Program-made: the position numbers and the translations under genes | Notes under the pieces: model-generated | The model's input: only the letters and a program-made list of their open reading frames with translations | Databases searched by the model: none | Told to the model about the DNA's origin: nothing | Part shown: one piece after another, positions 9,331 to 17,426 of the stretch | Layout of the letters: each line of letters opens with the position of its first letter | How positions within the stretch are numbered: position 1 is the first letter of the stretch | DNA from: Lentisphaerae bacterium GWF2_44_16 | GTDB lineage: Bacteria; Verrucomicrobiota; Lentisphaeria; Victivallales; GWF2-45-14 | Assembly (NCBI GenBank): GCA_001803225.1 | Contig: MHBF01000101.1 | Span: 1-38,504 of the forward strand | Direction: 5' to 3' | DNA length: 38,504 nucleotides

Positions 9331-9978
9331 TCATTTCCATTTCCAGAATACCAAAGGTCCGTTCTGGGTTATTTCATCGGGTTTGAAACTGTTTACATGG
9401 GCATCGGCAAAAATCACATTCAAGCGGCCAAGGTGCCAGCCATAAATACTTCTGTGATTGTTCTCATTCAGCATTGAGTAATAACCGTGGAATTTCTCCC
9501 AGTCGCTGACATTGAATGAATATGGATAACGTGATTCTATTAGAAACAGTATATTTGCAGGATTGTTAAGTTGAGCGATACGCACAGTTCTTCTATTGTC
9601 AGTATACGTGGGTTCAATAAACCAGTAATTAATTCCATAATGGGAGTAGTAACAATTTATGTTTTGTACGCTGCGCGCGGGACAAATATAGACGTTTCCC
9701 AGGTAGCCGTATTTAGTGTTATCCTGTAAATAGGTCTTTAACAGTTCAGACCAATAGCAGGATGGATAGACATTGATGGGCATCCAATCATTGTAGTCAA
9801 TAGTATATGCCATTCCTCCTTGTCCGATTTGTCTCAGGTTGTTTTTACAATTAATTCCTTTGGCGCTTTCCTTTGCCTTACCGAGTCCGGGGAGCAGGAG
9901 CGATATCAGAATGATTATTATAGATATCACAACGAGGAGCTCGACGAGAGTAAAAAATCTAAAAATGAATGTTTTCAT
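9331..9978 (-). CDS. Prepilin-like protein with type IV N-terminal methylation motif
   Basis: 215 aa, start supported by TAGGAGG nine bases upstream. A short leader (MKTFIFRF) is followed by FTLVELL with Glu at +5 and a hydrophobic helix rich in Ile, ending [15 protein letters not shown]. The -1 residue is Phe, not Gly. After the helix come [16 protein letters not shown] and YNDWMP, shared in pattern with the pseudopilin at 2798. Near the end '[18 protein letters not shown]' corresponds to the H-x-DG motif, with Ala-His after the Asp instead of Gly-His. It sits 12 bp after the alpha-galactosidase-like gene and 76 bp before the secreted CBM gene. Its role is unknown; co-location suggests it helps export, anchor or present the neighbouring secreted protein. 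Confidence 0.88.
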   Translation of the reverse strand: MKTFIFRFFTLVELLVVISIIIILISLLLPGLGKAKESAKGINCKNNLRQIGQGGMAYTIDYNDWMPINVYPSCYWSELLKTYLQDNTKYGYLGNVYICPARSVQNINCYYSHYGINYWFIEPTYTDNRRTVRIAQLNNPANILFLIESRYPYSFNVSDWEKFHGYYSMLNENNHRSIYGWHLGRLNVIFADAHVNSFKPDEITQNGPLVFWKWK

Positions 9979-9990
9979 GATTATGGCCTC

Positions 9991-11820
9991 CTAATTACTT
10001 TTTTTTTCGATGAACCAGGCTGCGTCAACGGGTGGTATATTCAGAATGATATGATTTTTGTTTAATTTCATTTTCAGCCCTTTCCATATATCGGATTTTT
10101 CTATGAAATTTCTTATGCCTGGATATTTTTCCATAGATAATTTTACTGTACGTTTTTTCTCTGTCCAGTTGACTATCGCAAGTGCCGGTGATTTGCCTTC
10201 TCTCAACCATATTTCAGGGAGTTTATTTTCCATCAGGTCAAGAGGCGTCGCGCTTTCATCGGATGTATTTTTCAAAGCGGTTTGAAGCAATTTTATGCCG
10301 TTATTTTTCAATTTTCCTAAATGGTCTGAGAGTACCATCAGGCCGCCGCTCATAGCGGCAAGCGTAGCCCAGAGGCGCGCTTCATGTTCAGTTGTCCAGG
10401 GTGAACCTGAACGTGAACCTTCAGGAGGATTAAAGTGTATCGGATTATGGTGTATGTCTTTTGCAGTGGCGTCGGAACGCACAATCAGGAAGTCAGGGTC
10501 GGAGGTCCATAGACGCGAGTTCATCCAATACCTTGAGGTGAGGAATTGCGCGTTTATCCTGACTGTCGAATTGTATGTGCTTATGTCCCCGCCTATGCGG
10601 TTTGAGTCGGCGATGCCGATAGCCGCTTCGGGCGGGCATCCACAGGTAATCAGATATGAATCACTGCCTATTGCTTTACGTATTATCGAGAGTCCCCGGC
10701 GCACGATTTCAATTTTGCCGAGTTCGTCCCTGAAAAACTTTTTGTCTTTGCCAAAAGTTATCAGATAATGTATGAAGTCAACTTTAAAATGTGAAAATCC
10801 GGCGTCTTTCAGTGATTTGAAAGTCCGCGATAGAAATTTTTCTCCTTCCGGTTTTGTCGGGTCGAGGAAACCAACGGGGCCGAAAGCCCATTCTTCGAGT
10901 TCTTTTTTACCTGTCCTGTATGAAGCGAGTATCTCCGAATTGCGCTGATAAGCCAGGCTGAAATAGCTTAGATGAAAAGGCGCGATCCATATTCCCGGCT
11001 CAAAACCGTTCTTCCTGATTTTATCAGCTGTTTTTTTCAGTCCAGCCGGAAAACGTCCGTTAGTGCGCCAATCGCCGTAATCGTTGAACCAGCCGTCATC
11101 AAGCATCAGCATTTTCACGTCGGTTCCGCTTTTCCGGGAAAAGTTTTTAATTGCCGTGATATTTTCATCAAGGTCTTTTTCCTCGAAGATCTTGAAATAG
11201 TAATCCCAGGAATTCCAGCCGACGCATCCGGGTGCTATTCTTATATTTTTGCCGCAGGCGTCGCCGAATTCCTCAAGCAGCTTATGCGGTGACTCGGCTT
11301 CTCTGATTATGAGAGTACCTGAGTCAAAAAAATCATTTTTCTCAAAATTTTTCTGCACAAAGCAGCCGCATTCAAAATAGCCGTTTCTAAAACGGAGAAA
11401 AGTCCTGTGCGTGACCGGGTGCTTAAAGGCAAAGAGAAAATATTTTTCGTTATCCGGATTTCCTATCAGTGTGTACCAGGAGCTTGATATTTCTTTATTA
11501 TCATCCGGGATTTCCAATCCGCAGATGTTTCCGCCCGTATTGTCAGGGTTTACCAGCATTGATATTGAATCCGCCCCTAATATTTTCCGCAGTTCTGATG
11601 TTTTTTTTCTGTAGATGATGAATTCACTGATTTCATTCTCATTCCCGGATGTTCTGAAAGAGCCGTTCAGTTTTATTTCATTGCGTGTTTTCATTAGGGA
11701 AGTTTTAATTTTTATTCTTGCGTTTAATACCGGACCGGAGGCAAAGATTTTGCCGCTGATATTAAGGCCGGCATTAATGTTTTTAAGAAGGTCATTCATA
11801 ATATTTTCTTTATTACGCAT
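9991..11820 (-). CDS. GH36-like alpha-galactosidase family protein
   Basis: 609 aa from ATG at 11820, chosen because AAGGTGA lies nine bases upstream; a GTG at 11832 is possible in the same frame. It lacks a signal peptide, so it is probably cytoplasmic. The N-terminal third is a beta-sandwich. The barrel begins at GWNSWDYYF and has MLMLDDGWFNDYGDW, GIWIAPFHLSY, HFKVDFIHY (likely nucleophile Asp), LITCGCPPEAAIG and RIGGDIS (likely acid/base Asp), in the order and spacing of clan GH-D (GH36/GH27). The C-terminal beta domain has PALAIVNWTEKKRTVKL. Expected reaction is hydrolysis of terminal alpha-galactosides, although alpha-N-acetylgalactosaminidase or another clan specificity is possible. Its start overlaps the end of the GntR-fusion gene by 8 bp, so the two are translationally coupled. 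Confidence 0.88.
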   Translation of the reverse strand: MRNKENIMNDLLKNINAGLNISGKIFASGPVLNARIKIKTSLMKTRNEIKLNGSFRTSGNENEISEFIIYRKKTSELRKILGADSISMLVNPDNTGGNICGLEIPDDNKEISSSWYTLIGNPDNEKYFLFAFKHPVTHRTFLRFRNGYFECGCFVQKNFEKNDFFDSGTLIIREAESPHKLLEEFGDACGKNIRIAPGCVGWNSWDYYFKIFEEKDLDENITAIKNFSRKSGTDVKMLMLDDGWFNDYGDWRTNGRFPAGLKKTADKIRKNGFEPGIWIAPFHLSYFSLAYQRNSEILASYRTGKKELEEWAFGPVGFLDPTKPEGEKFLSRTFKSLKDAGFSHFKVDFIHYLITFGKDKKFFRDELGKIEIVRRGLSIIRKAIGSDSYLITCGCPPEAAIGIADSNRIGGDISTYNSTVRINAQFLTSRYWMNSRLWTSDPDFLIVRSDATAKDIHHNPIHFNPPEGSRSGSPWTTEHEARLWATLAAMSGGLMVLSDHLGKLKNNGIKLLQTALKNTSDESATPLDLMENKLPEIWLREGKSPALAIVNWTEKKRTVKLSMEKYPGIRNFIEKSDIWKGLKMKLNKNHIILNIPPVDAAWFIEKKSN

Positions 11821-13342
11821 ATACTTTATCACCTTGAAAGAGTTGCATGATGCTGTCGGAATATTTTATCTCATAAGTCCTGTCAAAGAAATTTTTCATT
11901 GTCTGAAAATCTGACATGCCGTCTTTTTTGAAGATAGCGTCGATGATTTCTCCCAGGAGGATTTTTTCCCATCCGCTTCCTGCCGGTTCCCAGACTATGT
12001 TTTCTTCAAGTTCAGCAAGTTTTTTCAGCCATCCGGAGGGCATGGGCATGATACCGGACATGAATTTATCATCGGAGGGATTTTTGAAAATAGAATACGG
12101 TGCCGGGAATTTATTGAATTTACGGTACTGCGCTGAACCGTCTTTCAGGTAAATCCATTCTTCGCGTTCACGTACATAATCGAGGTAGGGATCGGTTTCA
12201 TTTGAAGGGGCATGGATATTTACAACAGAGCCTCTGAGGTTGCCAAGGCTGATTTTTTTTCTGTTTTCAGGTGCCGGGACAAATGCTATCCCAAATTTTT
12301 CCGTGTTTTTTGAGCTCAAAAGCGCTCCAGCGACATAGCCGTCAACATAAGTGAATGGCAATTCGTTTGTGAGCAGGCCTATAATTTTGTCTTCCATGGA
12401 AAGTTCTCTCATGCAGAGGAGATTTTTTTCAAAGGCCAGACGGTGGAAATATTTCATGGCGATTTCAGCTTCTCTGCCGAGCCAGTCTATTTTGGGCGGA
12501 GTTTCGAGGGGAGAGTAGTTCCCTTGCTGAATTATCCAGTGCATAAGCATGAAAACAGTTTCAAGACCGTTGTTTATGATGAATGGGGCTTCATTGGCGG
12601 GAGTTCTCAGTTTCTCAAGTCCGTTTTCAAAGGATTTCCAGTTGTCGAAAACTTTCTCATCAAGTCCGCGTTTGGCAAAAATATCTTTGTTATAAATCAT
12701 AAAAGAGAAGCTTCTTGAGATAGGAAACATAAAAAGTTCATTGTCAATGGAGGCCTTTTCTACGCATTCAGGCCTGAGTTTCCGGCAATAATCAAGGGTG
12801 GATTTAAGACGTATCGGAGCTATGAGTTTCTGCTGGTGATAGAACGGGAGAGAGGCCTGTGTTATTTCCCATCCGGTAGGTTCTGTTTTTCCGAGCAGCA
12901 GATTCTTGATGACGGAAGCCTCAAGGCTCAAAAGGGATTCGTTGAGTTGTATTTCTTCAATCTGAATGTTTTTATGGGCTTTCATGAACATTTCATTGAT
13001 TTTGTGTCTGAGAAGAATTGAATTGATTTTTCTTATATCAAAGGAATCTCTGAAATAAAGGGAAATTCGGCTTTTGCCTGTGTTTCCGGCAGGGTTTTGC
13101 CGTATTTTTGGAGGAATACTTTTCAGAAAAATCACTTTTTTCCCGGCATTATCGACGATGCCGGATTTTTTCAGCTCATTTAAAGCGCAGTAAACTGTAT
13201 ATGTGCTGACATCAAGGAGTTTTGACAGATCGCGGATAGGCGGCAGTTTCGCGCCGATCTTGAGCCCCTTGTCGGAAATGAAACCGATAAGGTTTGTTAC
13301 GGCATCGTGCACTTTGGGTTTTTTCATGAGGTGCTGAAACAT
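11813..13342 (-). CDS. GntR-type winged-helix regulator fused to an ABC solute-binding-protein (SBP_bac_1-like) domain
   Basis: 509 aa. Residues about 8-75 are a GntR winged helix: LKIGAKLPPIRDLSKLLDVSTYTVYCALNELKKSGI. From about 90 to 480 the sequence resembles a family-1 extracellular solute-binding protein (UgpB/MalE type): FPISRSFSFMIYNKDIFAKRGL, then DNWKSFENGLEKL, and later ELPFTYVDGYVAGALL and KFGIAFVPAPENRKK. It has no signal peptide, so the binding domain must work in the cytoplasm as a ligand sensor. Most GntR regulators use FCD, UTRA, aminotransferase or LacI-like domains. It heads an operon with an alpha-galactosidase-like enzyme, and its own promoter is overlapped by a palindrome, so self-regulation with a sugar or sugar-phosphate effector is likely. 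Domain boundaries are by eye. Confidence 0.85.
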   Translation of the reverse strand: MFQHLMKKPKVHDAVTNLIGFISDKGLKIGAKLPPIRDLSKLLDVSTYTVYCALNELKKSGIVDNAGKKVIFLKSIPPKIRQNPAGNTGKSRISLYFRDSFDIRKINSILLRHKINEMFMKAHKNIQIEEIQLNESLLSLEASVIKNLLLGKTEPTGWEITQASLPFYHQQKLIAPIRLKSTLDYCRKLRPECVEKASIDNELFMFPISRSFSFMIYNKDIFAKRGLDEKVFDNWKSFENGLEKLRTPANEAPFIINNGLETVFMLMHWIIQQGNYSPLETPPKIDWLGREAEIAMKYFHRLAFEKNLLCMRELSMEDKIIGLLTNELPFTYVDGYVAGALLSSKNTEKFGIAFVPAPENRKKISLGNLRGSVVNIHAPSNETDPYLDYVREREEWIYLKDGSAQYRKFNKFPAPYSIFKNPSDDKFMSGIMPMPSGWLKKLAELEENIVWEPAGSGWEKILLGEIIDAIFKKDGMSDFQTMKNFFDRTYEIKYSDSIMQLFQGDKVYA

Positions 13343-13359
13343 TTTACGGCGCCTTTGTT

Positions 13360-13390
13360 ATTTATTGTTATTTTAATAATAACAATAAAT
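13360..13390. promoter_or_regulatory. Large palindromic operator (13-bp arms, 5-bp centre)
   Basis: The left arm 13360-13372 (ATTTATTGTTATT) is a perfect reverse complement of 13378-13390 (AATAACAATAAAT), with centre TTAAT. It begins 18 bp upstream of the GntR-fusion start codon and covers the proposed -10 and transcription start. This is the placement expected of an autorepressor site. It is AT-only apart from one G/C pair per arm, so a terminator is less likely. Confidence 0.65.
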
Positions 13391-13404
13391 TACAAAAAAG
13401 TCAA
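13376..13404 (-). promoter_or_regulatory. Sigma70-type promoter of the GntR-fusion/alpha-galactosidase operon
   Basis: On the minus strand, TTGACT (13399-13404), a 17-bp spacer and TATTAT (13376-13381). Each hexamer is 5/6 to consensus. The predicted start site near 13369 would leave a leader of about 27 bases. Confidence 0.6.
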
Positions 13405-13486
13405 TGGCCTTTCCCAAAAAAATTGAAAAATATTCTCATCAGTTTGAGGAAGCCGTACCTTGGTTGAGGTTGAAGCGGGAAAAATA

Positions 13487-15055
13487 TCAGGCGGCTTTTT
13501 TGACGGGGATGGCTATTTTGAAAGTGGAGCCTTTGCCGGCTTCAGTTTCTATGGAGATGATGCCGCTGTATTTTTCCACGGTGTTCTTGCATGAATGCAG
13601 GCCGTAACCGCGGGAATTGCCTTTGCCTTTGGTCGAGAAACCGAAAGTGAAAATTTTGTCTTTTATTTCCTGCGGGATGCCGGGGCCGTTGTCTTTGACT
13701 TTTATTACGGCGTAATCTCTGGCATCTATGGTTTCATTGCAGAGCGCCAGTTCGAGGGTATAGTCTTTATCCGGCAGGCCTTCCGCGTCCATTGCCTCCA
13801 CCGCGTTTTTGATGAGGTTCATAATGACCTGCGTCATCATGGACGGATCAATAAGGACTTCGGGTACGTTATTGTCCACATTTGCTTTGATTTTGACGCC
13901 GCGTTTATTGAAGGTTTCCTCAAAAATCTTTATGGATGAGTCAACTACAGTGGAGAGATTGGTCATATTTTCAGTTCCGAGTTCGCCCACGAAGCGCTGT
14001 TGGAGCTCGATAATTTCGCTGATATGATAGAGTTTGCTGGAGAGGGAAGCAAGCTGGGTTATGGCTTCTTCGGATTTGACATTGACATGTGTGAGGAGGT
14101 CTTTCATTATATCAATGTACTGACTGCCCAGTTCGTCGGAAGAGAGGAATTGCTGGGCAATGCCCTTATCCACATTTTCTTTTATTTTGGGAAGTATTTC
14201 TTCAAGGATGAGAGTTTCGGGGCGTTCTTCTTTTTTGATTCTCAGTTTTTCCTGAAGTTCGAGAACAGAGAGCTTGGCCACGGTTATGGCGTTGCCTATG
14301 TTATGGATTATTCCTGTGGAGACCTGCATCATGCCTTCTTCGCGCGCGGATTGCAGGTTGACTTCATATTCCTGACGTTCACGGAAGACCTTCAGCACTT
14401 CGAGGCTGAGTGATGCTATTTCGGCAAGTCTTACGAGGTATTGTCCGTCTTCTTCAGTAAGTTTGTAGGAATCAAAATCATCTTTTGATGTTACAATTAC
14501 ACAGCCAAGGGTTTTTCTTCCTATCTTTATGGGAGATAAGAGTATTCTGGGAGCTTCCTTTATAAATTTAGGAGGGAACCAGATAGGGCACTGGTTTTTG
14601 AAGAACGCGTAGCCTTTTTCGCCGCAGAGGTCTTCAATATCGAGGGCGGTGAATTTGACCTTAAGGCCCCTGAAAAGCTCGGTATGTTTTTTTGAATGGG
14701 CCATGAGCTGCTGTTCCAACTGGGGGGTAACTTCTTTGAGGGGAGGGAATGTTCCGGCAATGGCGCAGCCATGAAAATATCCGTCACTGCCGCATTTGAG
14801 AATGGCGCCGCCGTTTCCTTTAAGTGTTCTGAGCGCGTACTCGACGAATCTCGGCAGAAAATCATCATCTTTAGTGCTTGTGGTGATAACGTCTTTTGAA
14901 AGGGTGAGAATGTCGGCGGTGGCTTCCCGTTCTTTGGCTATGTTCTTTGTGAGGCCATAGGTTTCTCTTTTGGATATTACAAGTTTTGTGCGCTGTAGAA
15001 CTATTATAATAAGAAGGATTATTATCAGGAACAGTAAAAAGATTTGCATATCCAT
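13487..15055 (-). CDS. Membrane-anchored sensor histidine kinase with GAF-like domain
   Basis: 522 aa, start supported by GGAG eight bases upstream. One N-terminal transmembrane segment (residues about 4-21) is followed by a GAF-like domain at about 45-220 (GGAILKCGSDGYFHG, ILLSPIKIGRKTLGCVIV). The phosphoacceptor helix has GIIHNIGNAITVAKL with His251, an 'HN-x-GN' variant of the usual H-box. The ATPase domain has NLIKNAVEAMD (N box), KVKDNGPGIP (G1) and GFSTKGKGNSRGYGLH (F/G2). With almost no periplasmic part, the input is probably cytosolic through the GAF domain; the cysteines C144 and C156 there could matter. No response regulator is adjacent, so it is an orphan kinase. Its start lies about 33 bp after the lipA stop, so it may be transcribed with fabB-lipA. 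Confidence 0.9.
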   Translation of the reverse strand: MDMQIFLLFLIIILLIIIVLQRTKLVISKRETYGLTKNIAKEREATADILTLSKDVITTSTKDDDFLPRFVEYALRTLKGNGGAILKCGSDGYFHGCAIAGTFPPLKEVTPQLEQQLMAHSKKHTELFRGLKVKFTALDIEDLCGEKGYAFFKNQCPIWFPPKFIKEAPRILLSPIKIGRKTLGCVIVTSKDDFDSYKLTEEDGQYLVRLAEIASLSLEVLKVFRERQEYEVNLQSAREEGMMQVSTGIIHNIGNAITVAKLSVLELQEKLRIKKEERPETLILEEILPKIKENVDKGIAQQFLSSDELGSQYIDIMKDLLTHVNVKSEEAITQLASLSSKLYHISEIIELQQRFVGELGTENMTNLSTVVDSSIKIFEETFNKRGVKIKANVDNNVPEVLIDPSMMTQVIMNLIKNAVEAMDAEGLPDKDYTLELALCNETIDARDYAVIKVKDNGPGIPQEIKDKIFTFGFSTKGKGNSRGYGLHSCKNTVEKYSGIISIETEAGKGSTFKIAIPVKKAA

Positions 15056-15088
15056 ATTAAAACTCCGTTAGTAGTAGTAGGTATAACA

Positions 15089-15970
15089 TCAAAAGAGCTT
15101 TTTTTCAAGGAGTTCTTCAGCATTATATGAACTTCTGACCAAAGGAGAGCTGGCGACGAAAGAAAAGCCCAGGCTGTAAGCGTATTCTCCCCATTCCTTG
15201 AATTTTTCAGGTTCGACATAACGCTGAAGCTGCCAGTGTTCGGCGGAGGGCGGGAGATACTGGCCTATTGTGAGTATGCTTGCTCCTGTATTTCTGATGT
15301 CTCTGATTGAGTTCAGAATTTCCTCATCTGTTTCGCCCAGGCCTGCCATGAGGCCGGATTTCACGGGTATTCCGCCGCCTATGCGCACGGCATTTGATAG
15401 GAGTTCGAGCGAACGGCGGTAGTTGGCGCGGCTTCTGATTTGAGAGGAAAGCCTTTCTACTGTTTCGACATTGTGGTTGAACACGGAGGGTTTTTCATCG
15501 AGAACTGTTTTCAAAGCATCGATGCTGCCGTTAAAATCGGGGGTAAGGACTTCTACTTTCACATTATTGACGGCCTTGTAAAGCTCTCTTATCACGGCGG
15601 CGAAATGTGAGGCTCCGCCATCGGGAAGGTCATCCCTTGTAACGCTTGTTACGACAACATAGCTGAGCTTCATTTTTTTCACGGCTTCGGCGACGCGCGC
15701 GGGTTCATCGGCTTCCGGAGGCGGAGGGGCAGGGGAATGTGAAACAGCACAGAATTTACAATTGCGGGTGCATTGGCTGCCGAGTATCATGAAAGTCGCG
15801 GTTTTGCGATGCCAGCATTCATTGAGGTTGGGGCATTCCGCGCTTTCGCAGACGGTATTGAGCCGGAGGCCTTTCAGAATGGAGTCGACTTCATTTCTTT
15901 CTTTGCCGCATGAAACCCTGACCCGTATCCACGGTGGAAGCTTAGGCCTGAATTTTGAGTTCTTTTCCAT
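15089..15970 (-). CDS. lipA: Lipoyl synthase
   Basis: 293 aa, normal length. A radical-SAM enzyme that inserts two sulfur atoms into octanoyl groups on lipoyl domains of 2-oxoacid dehydrogenases and the glycine cleavage H protein. The auxiliary cluster cysteines are C41, C46 and C52 (CESAECPNLNEC); the radical-SAM motif is C67, C71 and C74 (CTRNCKFC). VTSVTRDDLPDGGASHFA and GLMAGLGETDEEI are diagnostic. The C-terminal SSPLVRSSYNA contains the conserved serine that ligates the auxiliary cluster. The ATG overlaps the stop of the upstream beta-ketoacyl synthase gene (TAATG), linking lipoate assembly to fatty-acid synthesis. No lipB or ligase is seen nearby. Confidence 0.97.
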   Translation of the reverse strand: MEKNSKFRPKLPPWIRVRVSCGKERNEVDSILKGLRLNTVCESAECPNLNECWHRKTATFMILGSQCTRNCKFCAVSHSPAPPPPEADEPARVAEAVKKMKLSYVVVTSVTRDDLPDGGASHFAAVIRELYKAVNNVKVEVLTPDFNGSIDALKTVLDEKPSVFNHNVETVERLSSQIRSRANYRRSLELLSNAVRIGGGIPVKSGLMAGLGETDEEILNSIRDIRNTGASILTIGQYLPPSAEHWQLQRYVEPEKFKEWGEYAYSLGFSFVASSPLVRSSYNAEELLEKKLF

Positions 15971-17196
15971 TATTCACAGGAAGAAATGACCAGACATGCG
16001 TTTGAGCCGCCGAAGCCGAAGCTGTTGGTCAGAGTGTGCTTAAGTTTAACGTTCCGCCGTGTTTCCCTTACAATGTCAGCCCATGCGAATTCGGGTTCCG
16101 GATTATCCAGGTTTATGGATGGAGAGATAAAACTTTTTTCTATCATGGAACTGCAGTAAATTACTTCAACCGCTCCGCTGGCCCCTATCATGTGGCCTGT
16201 CATTGATTTGGTGCTGTTGATGGCGACTTTATGGGAGAAAACCCTTTTAATGGCCTCCATTTCAACGGGGTCTCCGGTGGGAGTGGCCGTGCCGTGGGTA
16301 TTTATATAGTCTATATCTTCAGGTTTCAGGCCGGAGTTGGCTATGGCCATGCTCATTACGGCGGCGCTTGACGCGGCATTTGGGACGACCATATCGATGG
16401 CATTGCTGTTCGCGGCCACCCCGCTTATCAGGGCCTTGGGTTCAACTCCTCTGGCCCTTGCGTGGGATTCTTTTTCGAGGATGACCATACCGGCGCCTTC
16501 GGCTATTACAAAGCCATCCCTGTCCCTGTCAAAGGGCCTGCTTGCTATGGATGGCCTGTCGTTGTATTTGGTGGAAAGCGCTCTCATGGCGTTGAAGCCG
16601 AGGGCATGTACCCAGTTCAGTTCTTCTGAGCCTCCGGCAAGTACAATATCGTAGAGGCCCGAGTTGATAAGCCTGTATCCGGTTATTATGGAATGCGCGC
16701 CGCTTGTGCATGCGGAGCTTATATCGTAACTTTCACCGGTAATTCCCAATATCAGGGAGAGGTTTGACACCGCGGATGAAGCCATTACGCGGGGCACGAT
16801 GAAAGGCTTTACCCTTTTTACCTTGCCTGTTTCTATAAAAGCCCTGGCGCCGTCATAAATTTCCTCATAAGCACTTCCGGCACATCCATTTATAACCGCG
16901 ACACGATAGTTTTTAAGAGTTTCCACCGTTAGGCCGGCTTCCACGATTGCCTGATAAGCGGCGGATACGGCCATTCTGGAATTAGGGGAAGTGAAACGTT
17001 TTCTTTTTATATCAAGAAGAGGGCATTCGGGATCTTCGTCGGAAATTCCCGCGACATGACTGTCCAGGCCCATTTTTTGCCATTCGGGTACAACCACTAT
17101 TCCTGAACGGCCTTCGAGTAAAGCCTTTTCATTGGCACTCAGGGTGTTGCCGAGCGGCGTAACGAGTCCTCTTCCGGTTATCGCGACTTTTTCCAT
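15970..17196 (-). CDS. fabB: Beta-ketoacyl-ACP synthase, FabB/KAS I-like
   Basis: 408 aa. It condenses malonyl-ACP with acyl-ACP in fatty-acid elongation. The nucleophile is Cys163 (SSACTSGAHS); the two catalytic histidines are His301 (INTHGTATPTGDP) and His335 (SMTGHMIGASGA), with Lys330 between. NSFGFGGSNACLVI closes the protein. Several stretches, such as AGGSEELNW, ALSTKYNDRP and FDRDRDGFVIAEGAGMV, are closer to E. coli FabB than to FabF, and Cys163 has the same numbering as in FabB. FabF remains possible. It is translationally coupled to lipA. Confidence 0.9.
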   Translation of the reverse strand: MEKVAITGRGLVTPLGNTLSANEKALLEGRSGIVVVPEWQKMGLDSHVAGISDEDPECPLLDIKRKRFTSPNSRMAVSAAYQAIVEAGLTVETLKNYRVAVINGCAGSAYEEIYDGARAFIETGKVKRVKPFIVPRVMASSAVSNLSLILGITGESYDISSACTSGAHSIITGYRLINSGLYDIVLAGGSEELNWVHALGFNAMRALSTKYNDRPSIASRPFDRDRDGFVIAEGAGMVILEKESHARARGVEPKALISGVAANSNAIDMVVPNAASSAAVMSMAIANSGLKPEDIDYINTHGTATPTGDPVEMEAIKRVFSHKVAINSTKSMTGHMIGASGAVEVIYCSSMIEKSFISPSINLDNPEPEFAWADIVRETRRNVKLKHTLTNSFGFGGSNACLVISSCE

Positions 17197-17262
17197 AAAT
17201 TATGAGAGTTCCTGATTTTTTTTAAAAACTACTAATACAAACCTTGAATATATACTTCATCT

Positions 17263-17305
17263 GAGTGAATTTCTATTCCGCAAAGATAAAACAGAGTGAA
17301 TTTCT
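17263..17305. repeat. Two direct repeats GAGTGAATTTCT, 31 bp apart
   Basis: Identical 12-mers at 17263-17274 and 17294-17305, spaced by about three helical turns, in the 230-bp gap between the divergent fabB-like gene and the gene at 17427. Possible paired regulator sites; nothing else supports this. Confidence 0.35.
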
Positions 17306-17325
17306 TTTTAATATTCCAAGAATTT

Positions 17326-17353
17326 TTGCATGAGCTTAAAATCAAATTATATT
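17326..17353 (+). promoter_or_regulatory. Putative promoter for the 17427-23447 operon
   Basis: TTGCAT (17326-17331), 16-bp spacer, TATATT (17348-17353), about 70 bp before the first gene. Pattern match only. Confidence 0.35.
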
Positions 17354-17426
17354 AGATGCCATGAAAGAAACCAAATTTTCGGAACAAACGCCCTGTTTTT
17401 TTAATTCAGAGAAGGAGTATTGAACG

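Noticed and set aside
9310-9334. Hairpin ATGAATG/CATTCAT at the end of the pseudopilin gene as a terminator
   Set aside because: On the coding (minus) strand the stem is followed by A-rich, not T-rich, sequence, and the next gene in the operon starts only about 55 bp later.
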